Below are positions 7,843 to 16,240 of a stretch of DNA of 64,000 bases, piece by piece. The notes beneath the pieces were generated by a model. It was not told the origin of the DNA and searched no databases. It worked only from the letters and a program-made list of their open reading frames with translations. Each line of letters begins with the position of its first letter. Positions within the stretch are counted from its first letter, which is position 1. A program made the position numbers and the translations under genes. This DNA comes from Zoogloeaceae bacterium (GTDB lineage Bacteria > Pseudomonadota > Gammaproteobacteria > Burkholderiales > Rhodocyclaceae): positions 496,001-560,000 of the forward strand of contig JACKLY010000001.1 of assembly GCA_024235655.1 (NCBI GenBank), given 5' to 3'.

Positions 7843-8697
7843 TTACTGCTTGGTCGCCTTGATGTCGCCTTCGGCGCCAACGCCCAGTGTGTAGCCCAGC
7901 GAAACATGATGGAAGCGGCCGCTGGCGTGGTCTGAGTGGATAGCCACGCCAAACGGAACTGCCTTGCCTGCAGCCACGGCGCCGTTCAGCTTGCGCGTAA
8001 AGGTCACCGTGGTCACGCCGCCGTCAGTCTTGCCTTCGGCCTTGACGCCTGCGGTGCCGCCTTCCATTTTGCGCGAGTCGGTAACGGAGCCGTCGCTGGT
8101 TTTGCCCTTGCTGGTCCACTGCATCAGCTCGTAGGCACCATCCTTGGTGTACTTGGTCTTCTTGGCATCGGCGCCCGGCATGGTGCGGGCATCGCCGTGG
8201 CAGCTGGCCCAGCAGCCGATCTGCGCGCCTTCAATGTTCTTCTTGCCGGCATTGGCACCCACCTTGTCGTTGGCGAAAAGAACCGTTGCCTTGATGTCGT
8301 TGTCCTTGTCATCGTGGTTGGCACCACCGGCAGGGGCCTTGAAGCTCAGGCGAACGTAGAGGTTTTCCGCGTCATAGGCGGATTGCACGGTGACCGGGAA
8401 ATTCATGGTCTTCGGTGCGCCAACGGGCTCCAGCTCCTTGCCGGCGAGGCGCTTCATGTCAAAGTTCAGGCCGCCCTTTTCCTCGTGGCAACCGACGCAG
8501 CTTTCGCCCTTGGTCAGGCCGGTGCGGCCGCTGTGGTCGGATTTCTTGAGAACCCATTCGATCGGAGTCACACCAGGGTGGAATACCTGCACATCGCGCT
8601 TGGGTACCTTGGCCCAGTCAGGGGCAGCAAAGACAGCGGAGGAAGCGAGTGCCAGCGCGGCACCCATTACGGACATCGAAACAACGGATTTTTTCAT
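7843..8697 (-). CDS. Periplasmic cytochrome c with ethylbenzene-dehydrogenase-like (DOMON) haem domain
   Basis: A 284-residue exported protein. Residues 1-25 are a Sec signal peptide ending AVFAA. CVGCH (67-71) is a standard c-haem site. CWASCH (162-167) is a CX3CH motif, one residue longer than usual, and occurs in the segment QIGCWASCHGDARTMP. The region from about 95 to 280 has the beta-rich character of the haem-binding subunit family of ethylbenzene dehydrogenase (EB_dh), with FGVAIHSDHASGRFHHVSLGY at the C terminus rich in possible haem ligands. It lies between napC and napF, so it probably exchanges electrons with NapC or the nap pool. Its exact substrate partner is unknown. Confidence 0.75.
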   Translation of the reverse strand: MKKSVVSMSVMGAALALASSAVFAAPDWAKVPKRDVQVFHPGVTPIEWVLKKSDHSGRTGLTKGESCVGCHEEKGGLNFDMKRLAGKELEPVGAPKTMNFPVTVQSAYDAENLYVRLSFKAPAGGANHDDKDNDIKATVLFANDKVGANAGKKNIEGAQIGCWASCHGDARTMPGADAKKTKYTKDGAYELMQWTSKGKTSDGSVTDSRKMEGGTAGVKAEGKTDGGVTTVTFTRKLNGAVAAGKAVPFGVAIHSDHASGRFHHVSLGYTLGVGAEGDIKATKQ

Positions 8698-8734
8698 ATC
8701 AGCCTCTCTCTTCCAGGTGGTCAGTCTATTTTAT

Positions 8735-8769
8735 GGTTTTGGCAGCAAGTGACTCCTGCTGCCAAAACC
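8735..8769. other. Perfect 13-bp hairpin between napC and the cytochrome gene
   Basis: 8735-8747 pairs perfectly with 8757-8769 around a 9-base loop. There is no T-run on either side, so it is more likely an mRNA-processing or stabilising hairpin, or a weak attenuator, than a classical terminator. Confidence 0.6.
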
Positions 8770-8793
8770 CATGCTCATGCTAGCACGACAGGA

Positions 8794-9393
8794 TTATTCG
8801 TCCTCGTCGTCCTCTGGTTCTTCCGGCATGTTCTTCGGCTTGTGGTGCGCGATGCCTTTGTGGCAATCGATACAGGTCTTGCCATCTTCAATTGCGTACT
8901 TGTGCGTTTTTGCAGCACGCTTCTTCTGCTTTTCCTTGTCCATGCCGTCGAAGCTGTGGCAGTTGCGGCATTCGCGCGAATCGGAGGCCTTCATGCGGGC
9001 CCACTCGTTGGTGGCCAGGCGCAGGCGGTTTTCCTCGAACTTCTCGGGGGTGTCGATGGTGCCCATGATCTTGCCCCAGACTTCCTTGCTGGCCTGGACC
9101 TTGCGAACCATCTTGTGCACCCAGTCCTTCGGCACGTGGCAGTCGGAGCAGACAGCGCGGACGCCGGTGCGGTTCTTGTAGTGAATGGTTTCCTTGTATT
9201 CCTGATACACGGTGTCACGCATTTCGTGGCAGGAGATACAGAACGGCAGCGTATTGGTCGCTTCCATGGCGGTGTTGAAGCCGCCCCAGAAGAAGATGCC
9301 GCTGAAGAAACCGATGGTGAGCAGTGTCAGCAGCGAGTACTTGGCGCTCGGACGGCGCAATTTGGCGAAGAAACCGCCGTTGTTTTCAGACAT
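8794..9393 (-). CDS. napC: NapC/NirT-family tetrahaem quinol dehydrogenase
   Basis: A 199-residue membrane-anchored cytochrome. One N-terminal transmembrane helix (about residues 19-37) is followed by four CXXCH sites at 52-56 (CISCH), 82-86 (CSDCH), 142-146 (CRNCH) and 174-178 (CIDCH). It oxidises quinol and passes electrons to NapB. The C terminus ends in an acidic tail (EEPEDDEDE). In most nap operons napC follows napB; here it heads a - strand group with the DOMON-type cytochrome and napF. A degenerate FNR-like sequence lies about 105 bases upstream of its start. NirT or another NapC-family function is possible but the nap context favours NapC. Confidence 0.92.
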   Translation of the reverse strand: MSENNGGFFAKLRRPSAKYSLLTLLTIGFFSGIFFWGGFNTAMEATNTLPFCISCHEMRDTVYQEYKETIHYKNRTGVRAVCSDCHVPKDWVHKMVRKVQASKEVWGKIMGTIDTPEKFEENRLRLATNEWARMKASDSRECRNCHSFDGMDKEKQKKRAAKTHKYAIEDGKTCIDCHKGIAHHKPKNMPEEPEDDEDE

Positions 9394-9498
9394 TTGGCCA
9401 AACCCCTCTATATATCTTTGTCTATATCGGCAGCCTGTGTTGGCAAAGAGGCCACCATGAAGTGGGGGTGAGTCTATCCACCTGGTGAAAGTAGGGGT

Positions 9499-9512
9499 TT
9501 GATCTAGGTTAA
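9499..9512 (-). promoter_or_regulatory. Degenerate FNR-like box upstream of napC
   Basis: TTGATCTAGGTTAA matches 8 of 10 consensus positions of TTGAT-N4-ATCAA. It lies in the divergent region between napC and the signalling operon. One half-site is perfect and the other has two mismatches, so the call is tentative. Confidence 0.35.
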
Positions 9513-9620
9513 CTTATCCCCAAATTTTGTAGACCTATTCAGGGTGTTCTGTGCTGAAGCCACGGGCTGCTCATGCGAAAAATATGTCATATCGTTGCGA
9601 ACTTCCGGGCTAGCCGATAC

Positions 9621-9637
9621 TCTGACAACTTGTCAGA
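9621..9637. promoter_or_regulatory. Perfect 17-bp palindrome upstream of the signalling operon
   Basis: TCTGACAACTTGTCAGA has perfect 8-bp arms around one central base and lies 20 bases before the ATG at 9657. Size and symmetry fit the operator of a dimeric helix-turn-helix regulator. It is too short and T-poor for a terminator. The regulator is unknown. Confidence 0.5.
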
Positions 9638-9656
9638 CTGTAACCAGGGAGTGGCA

Positions 9657-12600
9657 ATGCCAATCGCCGGGAACCATACGGTTCTGAATGTCAGCAGTGA
9701 TCGCGAAGTACTGGGCTTCTCATCACGGGTTCTGCGTGATGCCGGGTTTCATGTAATTGAAGTGGCTGATCTGGCGAAATTGCCTGCAGTTGACTGTCAT
9801 CCCGACCTGATCTTGATGGACACGCGCCTTGGTAAAGAGGGTCGCTGTGCCTTTTGTCATTACCAGCAGTCTGCACGAAGCTCCTCCCCCATTCCTGTTC
9901 TGCATCTGGTGCCTGATTCGTCCGATCTGTTCGATGCTGATGAATGTCAGCATCACTTTCCGGGTGGCAGCATTGGCTGGCCTGCCGGTGCGATGGCCTT
10001 GCTCACAGCCGTGCATGGCCTGATAGAGCGGCCGTCACACGATGCCCTGGCGGAGGAGCAGGATCCGTCAGCCCTGATCGATCGCGTTTACCATCTTTCG
10101 GCTGTCGCCAATTGCGAAGTCGATGGCCAAGGCACAGTGCTGCGCTGGAGCAAGGCAGCGGAACGCTTGCATGGTTGGCCTGCGGAGGAAGTGCTGGGGC
10201 AACCTCTGCCGATTGTTGATGCGGCCAGCCGGCCGGAATTCATGGCACTGCTGTCCAGCGTGATGCGTGGGCAATCTTTCTACAGCTGGCCTATCCTCTG
10301 TCGCACCCGTAGTGGTTTGTCGCTTCCGGTACTGATCTCGATGGCCCCCTTGCATGGCACGGCGGAGTTGTCCGCGCGGGTAGAACTGGTAGCCACTGAC
10401 ATTACCGAGATTCGCGCCTTGCGCAACGAGCGCGCCCAGTTGTCGGCAGTGCTTGAGGCCTGTGATGATTTTGTCTGCCTGATGGATGTCGAGGGGCGCC
10501 TGCGCTATGTCAATGCGTCAGGGCGTCGGCAGCTTGGCCTGGGAGTGGCCGAACCGGTCGCCGGGCATCAGTTGATCGAATATCTGCGGGAGGATTCCGC
10601 ACAATGGTTGTTGTCGCAGGGGTTGGAAGAGGTTCAGCAGCACGGGCAAAGCCTGAGCGAGCAGCATCTGATTCGCACCGATGGCAGCGAATTGCCGGTG
10701 TCCTTCCGCTTGCTGAAACTCTCTGCCGGCATTTCAGGACACGATCTGGCGGTCATCGCGCGGGATATCCGCGCCCAAAAATCAGCAGAGAGCAGCCTGC
10801 GCCGTCTGGGTCGAACCTATGAGGTCTTTGGCAAGTGCAGCCAAGCCTTGCTTACGGTAAGTGATGAAGCAGAGTTGCTGCAATCCATCTGCGATCTGCT
10901 GACCGGCGTCGGGGGATATCGATTGGCGCTGATCACGCGCAAGCTGGACGACCCCGAGAAGACCCTTGAGGCACTAGCCTGGTCAGGCGACACCCAGCTG
11001 ACGGTAGAAGAATTGCACTTGTCCTGGGGGGAGAATTCTGCGCGTGGCCGAGGGCCGACCGGAATTGCCGTGCGCACCGGCGAAATGGCCGTTCGCCATG
11101 ACCTGCGAAGCGAGTCGCCCGAGTACCTGCCCTGGCGGGAATTGAATGCGCGGCTGGGCTTGTGCACCATGGCGGCCATTCCCCTGCAGATCGGGGACGA
11201 ATGCTATGGCGCATTGAGCATCTATTCATCGCAGCCTGATGTCTTTGCGCTTGAAGAGGTCTGCCTGTTGCGTGAAATGACGGTACAACTGGGCATCGGC
11301 ATTCAATCCCTGCGGGTGTCGCGTGCACGAAAGGCGGCAGAACGGCAGCTCAATCTCTTTGCCGGGGCCATTGCCTCGACGTCAGACGGGGTGATGATTA
11401 CCGATGCGGTGGCGCCAGCGCATCCCATCGTGTATGTCAATCCCGCCTTTACCCGGATTACTGGCTATAGCGCAGAGGAAGCATTGGGCAAGAGCGGCCG
11501 TTTTCTGCTTGCCGGTGAACTTGCCCAGCCGGCAATCGAAGACATTCGCCATGCCTTGCGCAACCGCGCCGCCGGGGATGCGATATTGCGCTGCTACCGG
11601 CGCAATGGCGACGTGTTCTGGAATGAGCTTCATGTATCACCTATTCACGATGACACCGGCACGCTGACCCATTACGTCAGCGTGATTTCCGATGTCAGCC
11701 AGCGTGTGGCCTACGAAAACCAGCTGGCGCATCTGGCCATGCACGATCCGCTGACCGGGCTGGCCAATCGCAGTTTGCTCAGCGACCGCCTGCAACAGGC
11801 ATTGGTACGTGCCGAGCGGGATGCCACCTTGCTCGCTGTGTTGATCGTCGATCTTGATCATTTCAAGGAAGTCAATGACAGCGCCGGGCACCGGGTCGGT
11901 GATTTGCTGTTGCAGGCGGTCAGCCAACGCCTGTCGGCCACGTTACGTGAGGGCGATACCCTGGCCCGGCTAGGGGGCGATGAGTTTGCCATCGTCCTGA
12001 GCGAACTGACTGATGAGCATGATGCCTCGATGGTCGGCAGCAAGATACTGGCCGCCCTGGCGGCGCCATTCCATCTCGATGGCACCTCCGTATCCGTCAC
12101 GCTGAGTATCGGCGCCAGCCTTTACCCGGCTCATGGCCTGGATGCGCTCACCTTGATGCGCTTTGCCGATCAGGCGATGTATCAGGTCAAGGAAACCGGG
12201 CGGAACGGGTTTCTGTGCTACTCGCCGCAACTGGCGGCGCGCACACGCCATCAGGATGTGTTGCTCGAGGACCTGCGCCAGGCCTTGCCGCGCGGCGAAC
12301 TGAGCCTTCATTACCAGCCCAAGGTGGATCTTTATTCCGGTGAACTGGCCGGGGTGGAAGTGTTGATCCGCTGGTGCCACCCGGTGCGCGGCATGGTGCC
12401 GCCCGACCAGTTCATTCCGCTGGCCGAGCGAAATGGCCTGATTATTGAGATCGGTGAATGGGTGTTACGCGAGGCGTGCCGGCAGGCCGGTCGCTGGCAG
12501 GCGGCCGGGTTGCCGCCGCTGCGGGTGGCGGTCAACCTGTCGGCACCCCAGTTGCAGCAGGGCAATCTGGTCGAACTGGTGGCCAGGGCACTGCTCGACA

Positions 12601-13484
12601 ATCAGCTGGATGCCAACTGGCTCGAACTGGAACTCACCGAATCGGTGCTCATGGAAAACCTGGAAAGTGCCACGAAAGTGCTGGGGCACCTGAAAAAACT
12701 CGGAGTACGGCTGGCCATGGACGATTTTGGCACCGGCTATTCGAGTCTTGGTTATCTGCGACAGTTTCCCTTCGATGTGCTCAAGATTGATCGTTCTTTC
12801 GTGCAGAACATCACCACCGAGCCTGGCGATGCGGTGATTGCGGTCGCCGTGATCGCCATGGCGCACAGCCTGGGTCTGCAGGTGATCGCCGAAGGCGTCG
12901 AGACAGAAAGCCAGATGCTCTATCTGCGTACCCATCTGTGCGACGAAATGCAGGGTTTCCTTTTCAGTAAACCCCTGGCGGCGGATGCTGCGACTGATTT
13001 CCTGTTGAATCCTCCCCGGCTGTTTTCCGTCGCCAATAGTCCGGAGCGGGCGGAGCGCACCCTGCTGCTGGTCGATGACGAGCCGGATACCCTCAAGGCC
13101 CTGAAGCGCTTGCTGCGTCGTGCCGGTTACCGCATTCTCAGCACCACCTCGCCCCTCGATGCCCTTGAATTGCTGGCAAGGCATGAGGTGCAGGTGATTG
13201 TCTCCGACCAGCGCATGCCGGAAATGACCGGCGCCGAGTTGCTCAGCCGGGTCAAGGTGCTCTATCCGCAAACGATTCGCATCGTGCTGTCTGGCTATAC
13301 TGAACTGAATGCACTGACCGATGCCATCAACCGGGGGGCCATTTACCGCTTCATCACCAAGCCATGGGACGACGATGAACTGCGCGAAGCGATACGCGAA
13401 GCATTTGTCTTCAGCGAAAAGCGGGCGCAGGAAGGCAGTGGAAAATCACCTGAACGGGATCGCGTGCGGGGGGAAAAAAGATGA
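9657..13484 (+). CDS. Multidomain REC-PAS-PAS-GAF-PAS-GGDEF-EAL-REC c-di-GMP signalling protein
   Basis: A 1275-residue cytoplasmic protein; no transmembrane segment is seen. Approximate domains: degenerate REC 7-120, PAS 142-250, PAS 260-375, GAF 385-555, PAS 565-685, GGDEF 690-860, EAL 870-1120 and a second REC 1134-1255. The cyclase motif is intact (GGDEF at 773-777) and is preceded by an RxxD inhibitory site (REGD five residues upstream). The EAL domain has EVL for EAL and retains NLS, ELTES, DDFGTGYSS, KIDRSF and EGVE, so phosphodiesterase activity is plausible. The C-terminal REC has the phospho-acceptor in SDQRMPEMTG. ATG 9657 follows an aggga ribosome binding site; an upstream start at 9573 was rejected. 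First gene of a nine-gene signalling operon, overlapping the next by 4 bases. Confidence 0.88.
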   Translation: MPIAGNHTVLNVSSDREVLGFSSRVLRDAGFHVIEVADLAKLPAVDCHPDLILMDTRLGKEGRCAFCHYQQSARSSSPIPVLHLVPDSSDLFDADECQHHFPGGSIGWPAGAMALLTAVHGLIERPSHDALAEEQDPSALIDRVYHLSAVANCEVDGQGTVLRWSKAAERLHGWPAEEVLGQPLPIVDAASRPEFMALLSSVMRGQSFYSWPILCRTRSGLSLPVLISMAPLHGTAELSARVELVATDITEIRALRNERAQLSAVLEACDDFVCLMDVEGRLRYVNASGRRQLGLGVAEPVAGHQLIEYLREDSAQWLLSQGLEEVQQHGQSLSEQHLIRTDGSELPVSFRLLKLSAGISGHDLAVIARDIRAQKSAESSLRRLGRTYEVFGKCSQALLTVSDEAELLQSICDLLTGVGGYRLALITRKLDDPEKTLEALAWSGDTQLTVEELHLSWGENSARGRGPTGIAVRTGEMAVRHDLRSESPEYLPWRELNARLGLCTMAAIPLQIGDECYGALSIYSSQPDVFALEEVCLLREMTVQLGIGIQSLRVSRARKAAERQLNLFAGAIASTSDGVMITDAVAPAHPIVYVNPAFTRITGYSAEEALGKSGRFLLAGELAQPAIEDIRHALRNRAAGDAILRCYRRNGDVFWNELHVSPIHDDTGTLTHYVSVISDVSQRVAYENQLAHLAMHDPLTGLANRSLLSDRLQQALVRAERDATLLAVLIVDLDHFKEVNDSAGHRVGDLLLQAVSQRLSATLREGDTLARLGGDEFAIVLSELTDEHDASMVGSKILAALAAPFHLDGTSVSVTLSIGASLYPAHGLDALTLMRFADQAMYQVKETGRNGFLCYSPQLAARTRHQDVLLEDLRQALPRGELSLHYQPKVDLYSGELAGVEVLIRWCHPVRGMVPPDQFIPLAERNGLIIEIGEWVLREACRQAGRWQAAGLPPLRVAVNLSAPQLQQGNLVELVARALLDNQLDANWLELELTESVLMENLESATKVLGHLKKLGVRLAMDDFGTGYSSLGYLRQFPFDVLKIDRSFVQNITTEPGDAVIAVAVIAMAHSLGLQVIAEGVETESQMLYLRTHLCDEMQGFLFSKPLAADAATDFLLNPPRLFSVANSPERAERTLLLVDDEPDTLKALKRLLRRAGYRILSTTSPLDALELLARHEVQVIVSDQRMPEMTGAELLSRVKVLYPQTIRIVLSGYTELNALTDAINRGAIYRFITKPWDDDELREAIREAFVFSEKRAQEGSGKSPERDRVRGEKR

Positions 13485-14992
13485 GTTTCAAGGCGTTTCA
13501 GTGGGGGCCGCGCTATCTCACCGGGATCAAACTGATCGATGAGCAGCATGAAACCCTGGTGAACCTGATCAACGGCCTGGGCGACATCGTCCTCGGTGAG
13601 GTTGCGGGGACGCTGGACACTCTGGTTGCCGGCATCCGCGACTATGCACGTATGCATTTCGCCAGTGAGGAGGCGATCTGGAGCAATGACGTGATCGGTC
13701 TGGAGACGCAGGAAGATCATCTTGCCCAGCATCTGGCGTTTGTCAGCCAGCTTGAGGGCTTGTGTGCAAGTGGTTCCGGTAGCGAGGTGGAGCAGGCAAG
13801 GTTTCTGCACGATTTTCTGACCGGATGGTTGATCCGGCACATTCTCGGCGAAGACCGGGCGCTGGCCGCCAAGCTGATTGAGCAGGGGGTGTATCCCAAG
13901 CTTGCGCTGAATAGTGAAGCAGTAGCGACCGGGCTGGCCAATAGTGAAATCGTCTTTCTGGAGGCGGTGGAGAATCTGTATTCCTCGCTTTCGGTCGTGA
14001 ACGAACGCTTGCGCGAGGCCAACAGCACCTTGGAATCACGCGTTCAGGAAAGAACGCGCGAACTGGCCCTGGCCAATGAGCGACTGCAGGCCGAACACGA
14101 GGCATTGCGGCAAACCAATATCGAGCTTGAGGAAACACGTAGTCGTTTGCTGGAGACCGAGAAACTGGCATCGGTGGGGCAACTGGCAGCCGGGGTGGCA
14201 CATGAAATCAATAACCCGATCGGGTTTGTAAACTCCAATCTGACGTCCCTCAGCGAATACATCGAGGATATTTTTGCACTGCTCGATGCCTATGTCGGCG
14301 CAGAACCTCTGATCGCCCGTGACCCGCAGCAAATGGCCAGCATTCGCCAGTTGAAGATGGACAGGAACATCGATTTCGTTACCGAGGATATTCACACCCT
14401 GCTCGCGGAATCGCGGGAAGGATTGCAACGGGTCAAGCGCATCGTCATCGACCTGCAGGCCTTTTCCCATGTCGACCAGACGGCATGGCAGTACTCCGAC
14501 ATCTGTGCTGGCCTGGACAGCACGCTGACACTGATCGGCAGCGAAATCCGGCATCGCGCTGAAATTGAAAAAGATTTTGCAGCATTGCCCCTGGTCTATT
14601 GCAACCTCGGCCAGATCAACCAGGTGTTCATGAACTTGTTGATGAATGCCACACAGGCGATGCACAGCGACGGTGGCCGGATTCGCGTGACTGCCCGGCT
14701 CGCACATGCCGACGACATGGGCAAGGAAGGGGTTTGTGTCGAGATTGCCGACAATGGCGTCGGCATTGACCCGGCCCATCTGAATAAAATATTCGAACCC
14801 TTTTTCACGACCAAGCCGGTAGGCAAGGGCACTGGTCTGGGCTTGTCGCTGGTCTGGGGGGTGATTGCAGCCCATGGTGGCCGGATCGAAGTGGAGAGTA
14901 CGCAGGAAGCCGGCAAGAGTGGCACCTGCTTTCGCATCTTTCTGCCGGTCAATGGCCCAGAACATGAGCCGGGGATGTTGCAGGAAAACTAG
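13481..14992 (+). CDS. Hemerythrin-domain sensor histidine kinase
   Basis: A 503-residue soluble kinase. Residues 5-135 form a bacteriohemerythrin domain with all seven diiron ligands in place: H23, H59, E63, H80, H84, H120 and D125. A coiled-coil (about 165-225) links it to a HisKA domain (H241 in VAHEINNPIGFV) and a HATPase domain (IADNGVGID, FFTTKPVGKGTGLGLSL). Hemerythrin binds O2 at the diiron site, so this is probably an oxygen or redox sensing kinase. The start ATG overlaps the stop of the GGDEF-EAL gene (ATGA). There is no REC or output domain, so it must phosphorylate partners such as the REC proteins encoded nearby. Domain assignment is strong; the sensed ligand is inferred. Confidence 0.9.
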   Translation: MSFKAFQWGPRYLTGIKLIDEQHETLVNLINGLGDIVLGEVAGTLDTLVAGIRDYARMHFASEEAIWSNDVIGLETQEDHLAQHLAFVSQLEGLCASGSGSEVEQARFLHDFLTGWLIRHILGEDRALAAKLIEQGVYPKLALNSEAVATGLANSEIVFLEAVENLYSSLSVVNERLREANSTLESRVQERTRELALANERLQAEHEALRQTNIELEETRSRLLETEKLASVGQLAAGVAHEINNPIGFVNSNLTSLSEYIEDIFALLDAYVGAEPLIARDPQQMASIRQLKMDRNIDFVTEDIHTLLAESREGLQRVKRIVIDLQAFSHVDQTAWQYSDICAGLDSTLTLIGSEIRHRAEIEKDFAALPLVYCNLGQINQVFMNLLMNATQAMHSDGGRIRVTARLAHADDMGKEGVCVEIADNGVGIDPAHLNKIFEPFFTTKPVGKGTGLGLSLVWGVIAAHGGRIEVESTQEAGKSGTCFRIFLPVNGPEHEPGMLQEN

Positions 14993-15060
14993 CAAGGTAA
15001 CGCAGGCGAAGAGTCCGCAATCCCGGGCTCCCGGGTGAGCCTGCAGCGAAGGAGATCTTG

Positions 15061-15924
15061 ATGGCAGAAGGTGAGCTCAATGGTTTGCCGGCATCAGCCG
15101 GGACGGAAGCGCCGATGAAGGAGCGCACGATTCTGCTGGTCGATGACGAGGAAAACATTCTCGCCGCGATGAAACGTGTGTTACGGCGTGAGGGCTATCG
15201 CATTCTGACCGCGGGTGGCGGGCAGCAGGGTCTGGAGCTACTGGCCGCCAATGAAGTTGATGTGATCGTCTCCGACCAGCGTATGCCGAACATGACAGGC
15301 GTGGAATTCCTCCGCCGCGCCAAGGTGACACACCCGGAAACCGTGCGTATTGTGCTTTCCGGCTATACCGAGTTGCAGTCGATCACCGATGCCATCAATG
15401 AAGGTGCCATCTACAAGTTCCTGACCAAACCCTGGGATGACGACCAGATCCGCGCCAATATCGCGGAGGCTTTTCAGCACAAGGAAATGGTGGAGGATAA
15501 CCGGCGACTGGCAGCACAGCTGGCCGTGGCCAACGAAGAGCTGGCGGATGCCAACGCCCGCCTGAAAACCCTGTTGGCAGCAAAGCAGCATCAGCTTTCC
15601 GTCGACGAAGCCTCGCTCGATATCGCCCGTGAAGTGCTGCATTGCGTGGCATTGCCGATCATCGGCGTTGATGATTGCGACATGATTGTTTTTGCCAATG
15701 CCGAGGCAGACAGTCTGTTGGGTAACGGGGTGCCACTGCTCGCTGAAAATGCCCAGGAACGGCTGCCGGAAGTAATCGTCAGTGGCCTGCAAGGTGGGGA
15801 TGGTGATGTTTACTGGGATACACCAAACGGCAGCTACCGGATCGTCTGTCGCAACATGGGGCAGCACTCCCGTTCTCAAGGGCGCCTGCTGATCGTGATG
15901 CCTGAGGGATCTGGCCATGCGTGA
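15061..15924 (+). CDS. Response regulator with C-terminal PAS-like domain
   Basis: A 287-residue protein. REC domain at about 22-140 with phospho-acceptor D72 (IVSDQRMPNMTG) and the conserved Lys in FLTKPWDDD. A coiled-coil at about 145-190 follows, then a PAS-like domain (about 190-285: PIIGVDDCDMIVFANAEADSLL). It has no enzymatic or DNA-binding output, so it may be a phosphotransfer or sensory adaptor. A TTG lies directly before the ATG; ATG 15061 is 6 bases after GGAG and was chosen. The REC domain resembles the C-terminal REC of the first operon protein. It overlaps the next small gene by 8 bases. Confidence 0.85.
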   Translation: MAEGELNGLPASAGTEAPMKERTILLVDDEENILAAMKRVLRREGYRILTAGGGQQGLELLAANEVDVIVSDQRMPNMTGVEFLRRAKVTHPETVRIVLSGYTELQSITDAINEGAIYKFLTKPWDDDQIRANIAEAFQHKEMVEDNRRLAAQLAVANEELADANARLKTLLAAKQHQLSVDEASLDIAREVLHCVALPIIGVDDCDMIVFANAEADSLLGNGVPLLAENAQERLPEVIVSGLQGGDGDVYWDTPNGSYRIVCRNMGQHSRSQGRLLIVMPEGSGHA

Positions 15925-16240
15925 TGATATCCGGCGGGTAGCGATAGAAGATGTGGTGGCTGGGGCCAGGCTGGCAGAGCCGGTCTGTGACGTGAATGGC
16001 AATGTGTTGCTGCCGGCCGGCGCGGAATTGTCGGATTCGACCCGTGCTTCGCTGGTGCGCAGGGGGCTGACGGAGCTGACAATCGTTTTTGAGCGGGTCC
16101 CAAGTGAAGCAGAGCGCGTCGCCGATCTGGCGCGTGTTGAAGCGCGCCTGACCTACTTGTTCCGCAGTGCGGGCGACAATGCTGCCGGACAGCATCTGCT
16201 GCGGCTGATGCGTCGCTACCGGGGGGTGGATCATGGCTGA
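15917..16240 (+). CDS. Small conserved-looking protein, domain shared with HD-GYP tail
   Basis: A 107-residue protein without a recognised family name. Residues 10-57 (VVAGARLAEPVCDVNGNVLLPAG then LVRRGLTELTIV) resemble the C-terminal 50 residues of the HD-GYP protein encoded at 18877-20226 (LVSGMVLARDLVSRDGVLLL). Both share the plan L-x-x-G-M/A-x-L-A, a G-x-x-L-L-P/S segment and a closing V-x-V strand. The rest is helical and charged. It overlaps its upstream gene by 8 bases and its downstream HDOD gene by 8, so it is translated as part of the operon. Function unknown; a regulatory add-on module for c-di-GMP or HD-domain proteins is an inference. Confidence 0.7.
   Translation: MRDDIRRVAIEDVVAGARLAEPVCDVNGNVLLPAGAELSDSTRASLVRRGLTELTIVFERVPSEAERVADLARVEARLTYLFRSAGDNAAGQHLLRLMRRYRGVDHG

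Noticed and set aside
7936..9471. Long + strand frame opposite the cytochrome and napC
   Set aside because: Antisense to two genes with CXXCH motifs and signal or anchor sequences; composition is shadow-like.
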